DNA of 22,487 nt from Bacteroidota bacterium (GTDB taxonomy: Bacteria; Bacteroidota; Bacteroidia; NS11-12g; UBA955). The position numbers and the translations under genes were made by a program. Shown here piece after piece: positions 14,510 through 22,487 of this stretch. How positions within the stretch are numbered: position 1 is the first letter of the stretch; every line of letters begins with the position of its first letter. The notes under the pieces were generated by a model. The model had not been told where the DNA came from. It worked only from the letters and a program-made list of their open reading frames with translations, and searched no databases. The stretch lies in contig SXYY01000138.1 of assembly GCA_005788145.1 (NCBI GenBank), positions 1 to 22,487 on the forward strand, given 5' to 3'.

Positions 14510-15280
14510 TTATTTGCCGTAGACGCGAGAAGTGTACTCCTCTAATGCGGCCAACATACTGGGAATTCCAGGCGCTGGCGCCGCAATATCCAAAATCAAA
14601 TTGTGTTCAACAATGGCCTGCTGCGTGCTGCTACCAAACCCCGCGATGCGTGTATTTTTCTGCACGAAACCAGGGAAGTTATCATACAAACTCTTGATAT
14701 CAGCAGGAGAGAAAAACACCAAAATGTCATAAAACACATCGGCCAAATCGCTCAGATCACTGCTCACCGTGTTGTAGATGATACACTCCGAAAAATCATA
14801 ACCCAACTTGGCGAAATAATCGGGAATACTGGGCTTGCGGATGTCTGAACATGGAAACAAGAACTTCTCCCCGCTGTGGTTTTTGTTGAACAACGTAAGG
14901 AAATCGGCTTCGGTTCCTTTGCCAAAAAACATTTTGCGTTTGCGCGGAACGATGTATTTCTGCACGTAGTTCGAAACGCCTTCGTTGATCGAGAAGTACT
15001 TGGTATCGGCCGGCATCTCAATCTTCATTTCATTGGCCAACGAAAAGAAATAATCTACGGCGTTGCGCGAATTGAAAATGATGGCTGTGTAGTCCAAAAA
15101 GTTGATTTTCTGCTTGCGAATATCCCTCGGCGCCATGGGCTCGATGTGGATGAACGAACGAAAATCCATCTTCAACTTATACTTTTTCACAAAGTCTTCG
15201 TAGACGTTCTTTCCCGCCTCCGGTGGGGGCTGGGTGATCAAAATACTTTTTACTTTGAGTTCGCGTTCTGTTGAAGACAT
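14510..15280 (-). CDS. hemD: Uroporphyrinogen-III synthase family protein (HemD-like)
   Basis: 256 residues. SILITQPPPEAGKNVYEDF at the start, IIFNSRNAVDYFF (the T/N-S-x-N-A-V-x-x-F motif), FLFPCSDIRKPSIPDYF, then VFFSPADIKSLYDNF and the C-terminal IAGFGSSTQQAIVEHNL are the succession of the two alternating alpha/beta domains of uroporphyrinogen-III synthase. The enzyme closes hydroxymethylbilane with inversion of ring D in heme synthesis. Bacteroidota copies are divergent and the assignment is by family; activity is not proved. The gene begins 5 bp after the DUF4271 gene stop, and this DUF4271-hemD pairing is one I recognise from other Bacteroidota. Its end is separated from the convergent methyltransferase by 1 bp. 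Confidence 0.85.
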   Translation of the reverse strand: MSSTERELKVKSILITQPPPEAGKNVYEDFVKKYKLKMDFRSFIHIEPMAPRDIRKQKINFLDYTAIIFNSRNAVDYFFSLANEMKIEMPADTKYFSINEGVSNYVQKYIVPRKRKMFFGKGTEADFLTLFNKNHSGEKFLFPCSDIRKPSIPDYFAKLGYDFSECIIYNTVSSDLSDLADVFYDILVFFSPADIKSLYDNFPGFVQKNTRIAGFGSSTQQAIVEHNLILDIAAPAPGIPSMLAALEEYTSRVYGK

Positions 15281-15285
15281 GTTAC

Positions 15286-16305
15286 TTATGATCTAGATAA
15301 TATGGCAAACAATACCGAGTATGGTAGAATTTCCAGAGTGCAAAAATACAAAAATGCGAGAAAAGTCAACTGCCTATCTTGTAATAAACCCACAAAGGCA
15401 TAAATACTGCGTATCACCACCCACAACACCAATAAGAATGATATCCAATGAGATAGATCCACTCCATGGTATTTGTAACCATTGTAATAAAACACCAAAA
15501 AGAGGGGAAAGTAAATCAACGACAACAAAAAATTCACATTGTACTGACGCTGTGTCTGCCTCCGCACCAACTCTTCAATGTTCACGCTATTCGCAAACAA
15601 AAATTGAATGGTTTGCTGCAACATCACAGCACCCAACACCCCGAGGTATAAAAAAACAAAGACAAAAAAGTTATTCAATTGCAGGTATCCCCCAAAAATC
15701 AAGTTCAGCAAGATGCCCGCCGCAAACACCGCTTGCGCAATCACAAACACCACACCCGATCCACCCCCAAATTGGCTGATGGTTCTGTCGTTCATCAATT
15801 CGTTGTAATAGTATGGATTCAGAACACCCCTCAAACGCAGTTCAAACTGCTTGGGAAAAGCCGCCCGGTAATAGATAAACACCAACAGCAAGCACATCCC
15901 CAGGCCGAAATACCAGAACTTGCCCTGACCTCTGCGGTAATAGGTAGGGTTCTTGTAAGGATCGTAAGGATTGCTGTAATTGAATGTGACTTTCTTGCCA
16001 TGATCAATCGTTTGCATCGCCAAAATTGCGGAATCGAACCGACCTGATTTCAATGAATCTACAAAATGTACGCCCCTTGTAAAGCGCAATATCGCCATCG
16101 AATCGGGTAAGTTTTGCAAACTATCGGGCTCGAAAATCACCCCGTTGATCGGACGCTTGAGTCGGTTACGGTAGGCTTTGAGCGCAGCTTTTTCGGCTTT
16201 TTCACGCTCTTTCTCTGCTTCATCATCGCCTTGGGCGAACAATCCCCCTGCCAGCATTAACATCACCAATATCATTCCCAATCGCTTGAGAAAAAATGGA
16301 AACAT
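15286..16305 (-). CDS. DUF4271 family membrane protein
   Basis: 339 residues. A signal-like N-terminus (MFPFFLKRLGMILVMLMLAGGLFAQ) precedes a charged helix rich in E/K/A, a periplasmic-type segment of about 100 residues with D-S-x-x-I repeats, and then roughly six membrane helices in the last 220 residues (beginning at FWYFGLGMCLLLVFIYY). The membrane half is DUF4271, a Bacteroidota family of unknown function. I chose the ATG at 16305 over those at 16320 and 16338: the -7 box at 16325-16332 on this strand puts transcription start near 16318-16320, which would exclude the longer form and make the 16320 start leaderless. The tight link to the hemD-like gene suggests a joint operon, though not necessarily a heme role. 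Confidence 0.8.
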   Translation of the reverse strand: MFPFFLKRLGMILVMLMLAGGLFAQGDDEAEKEREKAEKAALKAYRNRLKRPINGVIFEPDSLQNLPDSMAILRFTRGVHFVDSLKSGRFDSAILAMQTIDHGKKVTFNYSNPYDPYKNPTYYRRGQGKFWYFGLGMCLLLVFIYYRAAFPKQFELRLRGVLNPYYYNELMNDRTISQFGGGSGVVFVIAQAVFAAGILLNLIFGGYLQLNNFFVFVFLYLGVLGAVMLQQTIQFLFANSVNIEELVRRQTQRQYNVNFLLSLIYFPLFLVFYYNGYKYHGVDLSHWISFLLVLWVVIRSIYAFVGLLQDRQLTFLAFLYFCTLEILPYSVLFAILSRS

Positions 16306-16324
16306 TGGCCGACAAAGCATGCCG

Positions 16325-16332
16325 CAAAAATA
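16325..16332 (-). promoter_or_regulatory. Bacteroidota -7 box (TATTTTTG) for DUF4271-hemD operon
   Basis: Minus-strand exact match to TAnnTTTG, 19 nt upstream of the chosen ATG. It shares a 51-bp divergent interval with the probable hemW promoter and helps decide the start of the DUF4271 gene. Confidence 0.5.
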
Positions 16333-16344
16333 CACCAAAAGGCT

Positions 16345-16352
16345 GACCTTTG
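16345..16352 (+). promoter_or_regulatory. Near-match -7 box (GACCTTTG) before hemW
   Basis: One mismatch (first T) to TAnnTTTG; ends 4 nt before the GTG start of hemW, the same close spacing as for the MBL-fold gene at 7972-7979. Weak on its own. Confidence 0.3.
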
Positions 16353-16356
16353 CTTC

Positions 16357-17505
16357 GTGTTAGGCTTGTATCTCCATATCCCTTTTTGTAGGCACGCCTG
16401 TCATTATTGCAATTTTCATTTCAGTACGCAACTACAGCACAGCACTGCCATGGTCGCGGCCATCTGCATTGAACTCGACCAATCGCGCAGCAACCACCCC
16501 ACCCTTTTTACCAACTGCAACGACCAACCCAAACTTCATACAGTATATTTCGGCGGGGGAAGTCCTTCTGTGCTCACCCCCCAAGAGCTTCATCGCATTT
16601 TTGAAGCAATTCATCGCAATTTCAACCTCGACGACACCCTGGAAATCACCTTAGAGGCGAACCCAGAAGACCTGAATGCCCTGAATTTAGCGACTTGGAA
16701 ATCGCTCGGAATCAATCGACTCAGCATCGGTATTCAAAGTTTGGATGATACGGAACTTCAGTGGATGAACCGCAAACACACTTCCATGCAATCGAGGGAG
16801 GCCTTGGCCCTGGCGGCAACTTATGGCTTTCACAACGTAAGCATCGACCTCATTTACGGCTCTGAAAAAAAATCGCTGTCGCAATGGAAAGAGGAATTGA
16901 ACTGGGCGGCCAACTGCGGTGCTACGCATTTGAGTTGTTATGCCATGACGATTGAGGACAAGACCACCTTCGGGCATCGCACAGAAAAAGGGTTGATGAA
17001 AGCACCACCGGATGAGCATGCCGAAGCCCAATTTCAATACTTGGGACAGTGGGCGGCTCGGGAACAATGGGAACATTACGAAATCAGCAATCTGTGCATA
17101 CCGGGGCATCGCGCAATGCACAACAGCCATTACTGGGAGGGACATCCCTACATTGGGGTGGGTCCGAGCGCACACGCTTTCAACGGCACCCACAGACGCT
17201 GGAACATCGCCCAAAACCATATCTACATGGAGAAATTGAATCGGGGTGAAATTACTTACGAGGAAGAATCCCTGTCTGCCTCCGACCAACTCAATGAAAG
17301 GCTCATGACCGGTTTGCGGTTGATAAACGGGGTTCAATTGTCTGACCTTGAGTTGATTTGCCCTGGTTATGGCGAGAAAAAAAAGGATATCATCGAAAAA
17401 CTAAAATCCAGAGGATGGCTGGGCGATGATGCCGCGCGATTGATAATCCCAATGGAATCCCGATTTCTGTGCGATGCGATCACTGTAGAATTGATGGTCG
17501 ACTAA
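16357..17505 (+). CDS. hemW: Radical SAM heme chaperone HemW
   Basis: 382 residues. LGLYLHIPFCRHACHYCNFH near the N-terminus carries the radical-SAM cluster cysteines C11, C15, C18 (CxxxCxxC) followed by N-F, the HemW variant, whereas true coproporphyrinogen dehydrogenase HemN has a fourth cysteine there. Then YFGGGSPSVLTPQEL, LEANPEDLN, INRLSIGIQSLDD and GVGPSAHAF, all standard. HemW binds heme and is thought to insert it into respiratory enzymes. The start is GTG at 16357, since the conserved core begins at residue 3 and no ATG is available close by. It is divergent from the DUF4271/hemD-like operon, so two heme-linked genes flank one small promoter region. Confidence 0.92.
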   Translation: MLGLYLHIPFCRHACHYCNFHFSTQLQHSTAMVAAICIELDQSRSNHPTLFTNCNDQPKLHTVYFGGGSPSVLTPQELHRIFEAIHRNFNLDDTLEITLEANPEDLNALNLATWKSLGINRLSIGIQSLDDTELQWMNRKHTSMQSREALALAATYGFHNVSIDLIYGSEKKSLSQWKEELNWAANCGATHLSCYAMTIEDKTTFGHRTEKGLMKAPPDEHAEAQFQYLGQWAAREQWEHYEISNLCIPGHRAMHNSHYWEGHPYIGVGPSAHAFNGTHRRWNIAQNHIYMEKLNRGEITYEEESLSASDQLNERLMTGLRLINGVQLSDLELICPGYGEKKKDIIEKLKSRGWLGDDAARLIIPMESRFLCDAITVELMVD

Positions 17506-17568
17506 GCACTGTGAATCAGACCATTGCCAAAATTGACGGTTGTCATGGTTTGGGGCCGTAATCTGTTG

Positions 17569-17576
17569 TAATTTTG
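17569..17576 (+). promoter_or_regulatory. Bacteroidota -7 box (TAATTTTG) for universal stress gene
   Basis: Exact TAnnTTTG match 16 nt before the ATG at 17593. A TTTG at 17549-17552 could serve as the -33 element, though the 16-bp spacer is shorter than the usual ~19. Confidence 0.55.
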
Positions 17577-17592
17577 TAAAAAATTACCGATC

Positions 17593-18462
17593 ATGAATCG
17601 CAAAACAAACAACAACATTTTGGTACCCACCGATTTTTCGGATTTAGCCGACAACGCATTAACCCACGCCATTACAGTAGCCAAAGCCTATGGCAATGAA
17701 ATTACCTTGTTGTACATCTTGGAAGATGGCATGTTGGGTGGATTGTTTTCTGGCGGACAGTCGGATGTGATGCGCGATGCCATCAAAGCAAAATTGGAAG
17801 CAAAAGCCAAAGAAATCGCGGATGGCAGTGGTGTAAAAGTGCGCGCCCGTGTTGAAAGCGGTAAAGTTTATAAGACAGTTTCAAAGATTGCCAACGAAGA
17901 TCATTTTGATTCCATCATCATGGGCAGCAACGGCGCCAGTGGCTTGGAACAGATTGTGGGTTCTAACGCATCTCGCACGATTCAATACGCCGAGGTACCC
18001 GTGGTTGTTGTGAAACAGAACACCGCCAAAGCCCATGGATACAAGAAGATTGTGATGCCCATCGATTTGACGATTGAAAGCCGTCAAAAGGTTGAGTGGG
18101 CCATCCATTTGGGTAAGAAATTCAACTCTGAGGTCAATGTGGTTTACACCAAGTCTTCGGATGAATATTTGCAGCGCAAAATTGCGTTAAACATCAACTT
18201 GGTGAATCACCAGTTGAAAGACAGTGGCTTGGAGCACAAGGTCTTCGCAATGGAAGATGGATTGCTGGATAACTTCGCCAACGAAATAATGAACTACGCC
18301 AACACAGTGAGCGCGGATTTGATTTTGGTCATGACGCACACTGAGAAAGGCATTTCTGAGATGATCATTGGTACTTTGACCCAGCAGTTGGTAAACCGCA
18401 GCCAGAACATCCCAGTGATGTGTATCCACCCGCACGAAACTGGCTTTAAATACGATTATTAA
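17593..18462 (+). CDS. Tandem-domain universal stress protein
   Basis: 289 residues with two UspA domains. Domain 1 starts NILVPTDFSDLADNALTHA and ends with MGSNGASGLEQIVGSNASRTI...VPVVVVKQ. Domain 2 starts KIVMPIDLTIESRQKVEWA and ends LVMTHTEKGISEMIIGTLTQQLVNRSQNIPVMCIHP. These are cytoplasmic nucleotide-binding or signalling proteins induced under stress. The ATP-binding signature G-2X-G-9X-G(S/T) has only 8 residues between the second and third glycines in domain 1, and domain 2 lacks the first glycine pair, so ATP binding is doubtful. Preceded by a good -7 box 87 bp after hemW and followed by two strong hairpins; it is probably transcribed alone. Confidence 0.93.
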   Translation: MNRKTNNNILVPTDFSDLADNALTHAITVAKAYGNEITLLYILEDGMLGGLFSGGQSDVMRDAIKAKLEAKAKEIADGSGVKVRARVESGKVYKTVSKIANEDHFDSIIMGSNGASGLEQIVGSNASRTIQYAEVPVVVVKQNTAKAHGYKKIVMPIDLTIESRQKVEWAIHLGKKFNSEVNVVYTKSSDEYLQRKIALNINLVNHQLKDSGLEHKVFAMEDGLLDNFANEIMNYANTVSADLILVMTHTEKGISEMIIGTLTQQLVNRSQNIPVMCIHPHETGFKYDY

Positions 18463-18470
18463 TTCATGGT

Positions 18471-18497
18471 GGTTGGGCAAACAAGTTTGTCCCAACC
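18471..18497. repeat. Imperfect hairpin after universal stress gene
   Basis: GGTTGGG (18471-18477) pairs with CCCAACC (18491-18497), and CAAAC (18478-18482) with GTTTG (18485-18489), leaving a bulged T at 18490 and a very small loop. It lies 8 bp after the stop and 3 bp before the 44-bp palindrome. Confidence 0.8.
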
Positions 18498-18500
18498 TAG

Positions 18501-18544
18501 CCATAACGCAAAGAGGACCCCGCGGGGTCCTCTTTGCGTTATGG
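18501..18544. terminator. 44-bp perfect palindrome, probable bidirectional terminator
   Basis: The 44 bases from 18501 to 18544 equal their own reverse complement. The centre is GAGGACCCCGCGGGGTCCTC flanked by A3/T3, so it can form a hairpin of about 20 bp with a minimal loop. It lies between convergent genes (universal stress protein and TonB receptor) and can serve both. Confidence 0.9.
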
Positions 18545-18559
18545 GCCATATTTTCCGAA

Positions 18560-20980
18560 TTAAAAATCCAAAATCACCCCAATCGAAGGCTGCAAAAAGC
18601 CCGTAGAATTGACCAAATAATCGGCTTTGTAGGAAGGCACTGCGGCCGTTGGATCCGTAATGAGATTACCAGAAGCGTCTTGCGCCGCGATCAAGGTGGG
18701 TGCACCCAAGTATTCCTTGTTCAAAAAATTCTGAATATCCATGTACAAATTCAACGACGACTTTTTGAAGTACCAAACTTTGTCAACGCGCACATCCAAC
18801 TGTGAAAAAGTACCCAATCGTTCGGAATTCAAACGGTTGTAGTCATTCAATGCCACTCCCTTTACATCCCAATTGCTTTTTACCAAACTGCGTTGCACAT
18901 CAAATGGCGTGTAGGGTCGGCCCGTTGCTAACCGAAACTTCGCTCCCAATTCCCAATTGCGCTTCATTTTCATCCCACCCACCAAACTCAGGGTGTGTCG
19001 GCTGTCCCAAGCACTTTTCACAGCATTGCCATTTTTATCGCTAAACTCACTCCAACTCAGGGTGTAGGCAAGAATTCCGTAAAGACCGGAACGACTTCTT
19101 CTTTGGACCAGAAATTCCATGCCATAGGCACGACCGTCGCAAACAGAACTCACGGGTTCGTTACCCACCACCGCGAAATCCGTCCCCAAGTTACCCAGAC
19201 TAATGCTGTCATTCAAAGCCAAAGGATAATTCGCATATTGCTTGTAAAAACCCTCAAGGGTGATACGGGTATCTTTCACTTTGTTGTATTGCAAACCGGC
19301 TGCTACCATCCGATTCCGGATGTACTTCACCCGATTCAAGTTGTCCAGCGCACCAGCCGCGTTGCGGTAGCCCAAAATGGTGTAAGAGGGCAGCTGCGTA
19401 AATTGTCCAATGTTGGCATTCAAAAACAACCCATTCACTGCGGTAGGCAAGCTTGCACTCACTGAGGCTGTTGGCTGATTGAGGACATTTTGCATGTGCT
19501 TGTTGTAGGTATTGCCATCCAATCGGCCGGCAAAACTCAATGTGCCACTGCCCATCACATTGCGGTAGGCACGAACAAAACCGCTATACTTTGCCAAATC
19601 CAGTTGTGAATTGAATGCGATGTCTTGGATGGTTCCAGACGTTCCGGGAGCACCGGGAATCAGGATTTTGGCTTTGTTATCAACCCCAAATTGCACGTAT
19701 TCCAAACCTGTACCTGCCAATAATTTCCATTTGCGTATTGTGCGGGAATTCTCGATGCGCAGTTTGTTCTCTTCTTCGATGCTCTTGTATGTAAAAATTC
19801 GGTTGTCTTCGCTACTCTCATCGTTGTTGCGGTATTTGTATGAGGTGTTGTTGAGCATGTTACGGCTCAAAAAATACTGGGTTTTGGACTGGGTGCCATA
19901 GTGCGTGTAGACTGTACCAAAGGTGTAATTCCACTGTTTGTAGACCGGCAAGTAACCCAAAATATATTTGTTGCTCTTCAATTGAACGCTGTCGGTGATG
20001 TTGTCGTTTACCTTCAAATTCAACCGAAAGAAATCCACGGCACCTACCATCAGAAAAGAAATATCATCTTTCTCGTTCAATTTCACTTTTACTTTTGCTT
20101 GATAATCAATGAAATTCGGTAAAAATGGCAGTCCCAATACGGAGAATAAACCCTGCAAGTAACTTTGGCGTGCCGAGAAGATGTAGGTGGTTTTCTTGCC
20201 AATCGGACCGTCAGCGGTAAATCCTACATCGCTACTACCCAAAGTAAAGCGGTATTTGGCTTTGTTGGCATTGCCATCCATCTGACGAAAATCCAACACG
20301 CTACTGAGTCCGTTGGCGTAATTCACTGGGAATGCCCCGGTATAAAAGTTCACTTCTTTGATGAAATTCACATTGAGTAAGCCTACCGGTCCGCCAGTAC
20401 TGCCCTGGGTTTGAAAGTGGTTGATGATGGGTATTTCAACGCCATCGAGGTAGAACTTATTTTCCGATGGAGCACCGCCGCGAATAACCACATCGTTCCT
20501 AAAACCCGGGACGCTGATTACGCCTGGCAAACTCTGGATAATTTTGGAAATATCCCGGTTTCCACCTGGGTTGCGTTCAATTTCGCGAATACTGAGTTTT
20601 TGTGACGATACGGGACTCTCCGCCTCTCTTTTTTGAATGTTGGTTTTCCGGATGTTCACCTCACCCACCCCGCTTGCCATGGATTGTAACTCAAGGGAAA
20701 TGAACGGCGATTTGTCATAGGTGAATAGCAACTCTGCCGAAGATTCTGATTCGTAACCATCAAAGGATGCGGTTACGGTGTGATAGCCGGGATCCACACT
20801 CCCGATTGTGAATGACCCATCGGCAGCCGTTTGGACAAACACCTCCTGCTTGTCGAGCTGCACCTTCGCACCCTGCAGGGGCTTTCGCGTCATCACATCA
20901 ACCACTTTCCCCTGAATCACGACTTGGGCTGTGGCCACATGTGCCAAAAGCAAACCCATCACTGTAAAAAATACTCTCAT
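18560..20980 (-). CDS. TonB-dependent receptor with carboxypeptidase-regulatory-like domain
   Basis: 806 residues. Signal peptide MRVFFTVMGLLLAHVATAQ, then an Ig-like CarboxypepD_reg-like domain (VIQGKVVDVMTRKPLQGAKV...GSFTIGSVDPGYHTVTASFDGYES, about residues 20-105). The plug domain follows (ISKIIQSLPGVISVPGFRNDVVIRGGAPSENKFYLDGVEIP), then a ~580-residue outer-membrane barrel ending TGFLQPSIGVILDF. It should import an unknown ligand across the outer membrane with TonB energy. No SusD partner follows or precedes it, so a SusCD glycan role is unlikely. I chose the ATG at 20980 because the signal peptide begins there; an ATG 24 bp upstream is in frame. Divergent from secA across 157 bp that hold no exact minus-strand -7 box. 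Confidence 0.93.
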   Translation of the reverse strand: MRVFFTVMGLLLAHVATAQVVIQGKVVDVMTRKPLQGAKVQLDKQEVFVQTAADGSFTIGSVDPGYHTVTASFDGYESESSAELLFTYDKSPFISLELQSMASGVGEVNIRKTNIQKREAESPVSSQKLSIREIERNPGGNRDISKIIQSLPGVISVPGFRNDVVIRGGAPSENKFYLDGVEIPIINHFQTQGSTGGPVGLLNVNFIKEVNFYTGAFPVNYANGLSSVLDFRQMDGNANKAKYRFTLGSSDVGFTADGPIGKKTTYIFSARQSYLQGLFSVLGLPFLPNFIDYQAKVKVKLNEKDDISFLMVGAVDFFRLNLKVNDNITDSVQLKSNKYILGYLPVYKQWNYTFGTVYTHYGTQSKTQYFLSRNMLNNTSYKYRNNDESSEDNRIFTYKSIEEENKLRIENSRTIRKWKLLAGTGLEYVQFGVDNKAKILIPGAPGTSGTIQDIAFNSQLDLAKYSGFVRAYRNVMGSGTLSFAGRLDGNTYNKHMQNVLNQPTASVSASLPTAVNGLFLNANIGQFTQLPSYTILGYRNAAGALDNLNRVKYIRNRMVAAGLQYNKVKDTRITLEGFYKQYANYPLALNDSISLGNLGTDFAVVGNEPVSSVCDGRAYGMEFLVQRRSRSGLYGILAYTLSWSEFSDKNGNAVKSAWDSRHTLSLVGGMKMKRNWELGAKFRLATGRPYTPFDVQRSLVKSNWDVKGVALNDYNRLNSERLGTFSQLDVRVDKVWYFKKSSLNLYMDIQNFLNKEYLGAPTLIAAQDASGNLITDPTAAVPSYKADYLVNSTGFLQPSIGVILDF

Positions 20981-21119
20981 GTTAAAGTTAAACAAAACAG
21001 CCATGAAAGGGTTTTAAAATTCCACAAAATTGTCTGTGCGCAGATCGAATGTGCATTAAATGTCGGTCATTTCGTCATAAATCATCCTTGGCAAGATTTT
21101 CGCAAACCCAAATAAACCG

Positions 21120-21127
21120 TATTTTCG
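21120..21127 (+). promoter_or_regulatory. Near-match -7 box (TATTTTCG) before secA
   Basis: One mismatch (C for T) to TAnnTTTG, ending 10 nt before the secA ATG. The 9-base word ATTTTCGCA occurs here (21121-21129) and again 25 bp upstream (21096-21104). Nothing else is recognisable in 20981-21137. Confidence 0.3.
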
Positions 21128-21137
21128 CACACTTATC

Positions 21138-22487
21138 ATGTTTGGCAATATCCTCAAATCATTCTCCAAGTTGCTTGGCGGCACATCCGCCGAAAAAGCA
21201 CTAAAGGAAATAGAGCCTATCGTGGCTCAAATCAACACATTTTTTGAAGAGTACAAATCGTTGAGTAACGATGCCCTTCGCGGTAAAACGCAGGAGTTCA
21301 TCAACCGCATCAACGCGCACTTGTTGGAAATCGATACAGAAATCGCCGATTACAAAAAACAATTGGCAGAAACTGCAGAAACTGAAGTTGAACTGAAAGA
21401 CGATTTGTTCAATGCTTTGGATGAAATCGAAAAAAAGCGCGACAAAGAACTGGAAGACATCTTGGCGGAATTGTTGCCAGGGGCTTTTGCTGTGGTGAAA
21501 GAAACCGCACGCCGTTTCTCAGAAAATACCGAGGTCATGGCGCAAGCCACAGAATTGGACCGCGCGTTGGCACTGAAGCATCCGCACATTGCCATTCAAG
21601 GGGATCAAGTATCCTACAAAAATGAATGGACGGCCGCTGGCGGAAAAATCCGTTGGAACATGGTTCACTACAATGTTCAACTCATTGGTGGTATCGCCTT
21701 GCACAGGGGCAAAATTTCTGAAATGGCCACGGGTGAAGGTAAAACATTGGTAAGTACCCTACCCGCCTACTTGAATGCTTTGGGAAAACGCGGTGTACAC
21801 ATGGTTACCGTGAACGAATATTTGGCGCGACGCGACAGTGAATGGAATGCCCCGATATTCAACTTCTTGGGTTTAACCGTTGATTGTTTGGAATACCATC
21901 GCCCCAACAGCGAAGAGCGCAGAGAAGCTTATTTGGCGGATATCACGTATGGTACCAACAACGAATTTGGCTTTGATTACTTGCGCGACAACATGGCACA
22001 CACGCCCGAGGAGCAAGTTCAACGCAAGCACCATTATGCGATGATCGACGAAGCGGATTCTGTTTTGATTGACGATGCCCGTACGCCGTTAATTATCAGC
22101 GGACCAACCCCAAAAGGCGACATACAGCAGTTCGAGGCATTGAAGCCCCGCATTGAAAAATTGGTGGAAGCGCAAAAACGCTATGCCAACACCGCTTTGG
22201 TAGAAGCCAAAAAATTGATTGCTGCCGGAAATACCGGTCACAAAGAAGGCGAAGGTGGATTGGCCTTGTTGCGCGCATTCCGCGGATTGCCAAAGAACAA
22301 AGCCGTAATCAAATTCTTGGGTGAAAGCGGTGTTCGCAGCATCCTCACCAAAACCGAAAACCACTATTTACAGGACCAACAAAAAGAAATGCCGTTGGCG
22401 GATTCTCCTTTGTATTTCACCATCGAAGAGAAAACCAACAGTGTGGAATTGACAGAGAAAGGGTTAGAACTGATTACCCAGGGCGAG
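21138..22487 (+). CDS. secA: SecA preprotein translocase ATPase, N-terminal part
   Basis: The first 450 residues; the gene runs off the window. The start MFGNILKSFSKLLGGTSAEKALKEI is typical. An acidic, charged insertion rich in E/K/D (about residues 65-115) separates the N-terminal helix from the DEAD motor, as in Bacteroidota SecA. Walker A is MATGEGKT (residues 196-203), then VTVNEYLARRD, YGTNNEFGFDYLRDNMA and Walker B IDEADSVLIDDARTPLIISGP (DEAD at 304-307). The preprotein-binding domain follows with a long linker. SecA drives unfolded proteins through SecYEG at the inner membrane, the first step for the signal-peptide proteins in this window. The ATG at 21138 is the only suitable start. 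Confidence 0.97.
   Translation, partial: MFGNILKSFSKLLGGTSAEKALKEIEPIVAQINTFFEEYKSLSNDALRGKTQEFINRINAHLLEIDTEIADYKKQLAETAETEVELKDDLFNALDEIEKKRDKELEDILAELLPGAFAVVKETARRFSENTEVMAQATELDRALALKHPHIAIQGDQVSYKNEWTAAGGKIRWNMVHYNVQLIGGIALHRGKISEMATGEGKTLVSTLPAYLNALGKRGVHMVTVNEYLARRDSEWNAPIFNFLGLTVDCLEYHRPNSEERREAYLADITYGTNNEFGFDYLRDNMAHTPEEQVQRKHHYAMIDEADSVLIDDARTPLIISGPTPKGDIQQFEALKPRIEKLVEAQKRYANTALVEAKKLIAAGNTGHKEGEGGLALLRAFRGLPKNKAVIKFLGESGVRSILTKTENHYLQDQQKEMPLADSPLYFTIEEKTNSVELTEKGLELITQGE

Noticed and set aside
18560..20980. SusC-like receptor of a polysaccharide utilisation locus
   Set aside because: No SusD, glycoside hydrolase or sulfatase gene is adjacent; a general TonB-dependent receptor is the safer call.
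21096..21129. Direct repeat ATTTTCGCA twice, upstream of secA
   Set aside because: Only two 9-base copies in AT-rich intergenic DNA; not enough to call a regulatory repeat.
1..22487. Mobile elements, CRISPR arrays, tRNA/rRNA genes, riboswitches
   Set aside because: Looked for transposase-like proteins, regularly spaced repeats, cloverleaf-like segments and long leaders; none seen, and intergenic spaces are too short for most of them.

Overview
The window is a gene-dense stretch of chromosome from a member of the Bacteroidota. The signs are a type IX secretion (T9SS) C-terminal sorting domain, a TonB-dependent receptor with an N-terminal carboxypeptidase-regulatory-like domain, DUF3078 and DUF4271 proteins, a bacillithiol-type YtxJ, and repeated matches to the Bacteroidota -7 promoter element TAnnTTTG close to start codons. 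Nothing in the sequence fixes the genus. I see no insertion sequence, phage gene, CRISPR array, tRNA or rRNA. Almost all of it is coding, and the longest gap is about 157 bp.

Layout. 1-1464 (+): the end of one glycosyltransferase and a complete second one, probably part of a surface-polysaccharide cluster that begins upstream. 1454-4682 (-): typA, then a short mscL, then a DUF3078 outer-membrane barrel protein. 4833-7840 (+): prfC (release factor 3) and lpdA, ending at a strong terminator. 7984-11830 (+): an MBL-fold hydrolase, menD (menaquinone synthesis) and a secreted T9SS-sorted protein of unknown role. 11827-13226 (-): a 40-residue lipoprotein, ytxJ, a FlK-like thioesterase and smpB. 13225-14508 (+): a THUMP-like SAM methyltransferase. 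14510-16305 (-): DUF4271 membrane protein and a HemD-like protein. 16357-18462 (+): hemW and a tandem universal stress protein. 18560-20980 (-): TonB-dependent receptor. 21138 to the end (+): the first 450 residues of secA.

Functionally this is mostly housekeeping: translation and ribosome rescue (typA, prfC, smpB), protein export (secA), central metabolism (lpdA), quinone and heme biogenesis (menD, hemD-like, hemW), thiol redox control (ytxJ), plus envelope proteins.

The most unusual signal is structural. Three coding sequences (738-760, 8885-8907, 14241-14269) carry perfect GC-rich inverted repeats with 10-13 bp arms and exactly 3-nt loops. Each lies in frame and near a place where the + strand turns sharply C-rich. 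menD has two further 3-nt-loop hairpins directly behind the first. A perfect 44-bp palindrome preceded by another hairpin lies between the universal stress gene and the TonB receptor gene. Start codons of two divergent genes overlap at 13224-13227, and several -7 boxes sit so close to the ATG that transcripts would be leaderless or nearly so. I did not find a clear new multi-gene system.
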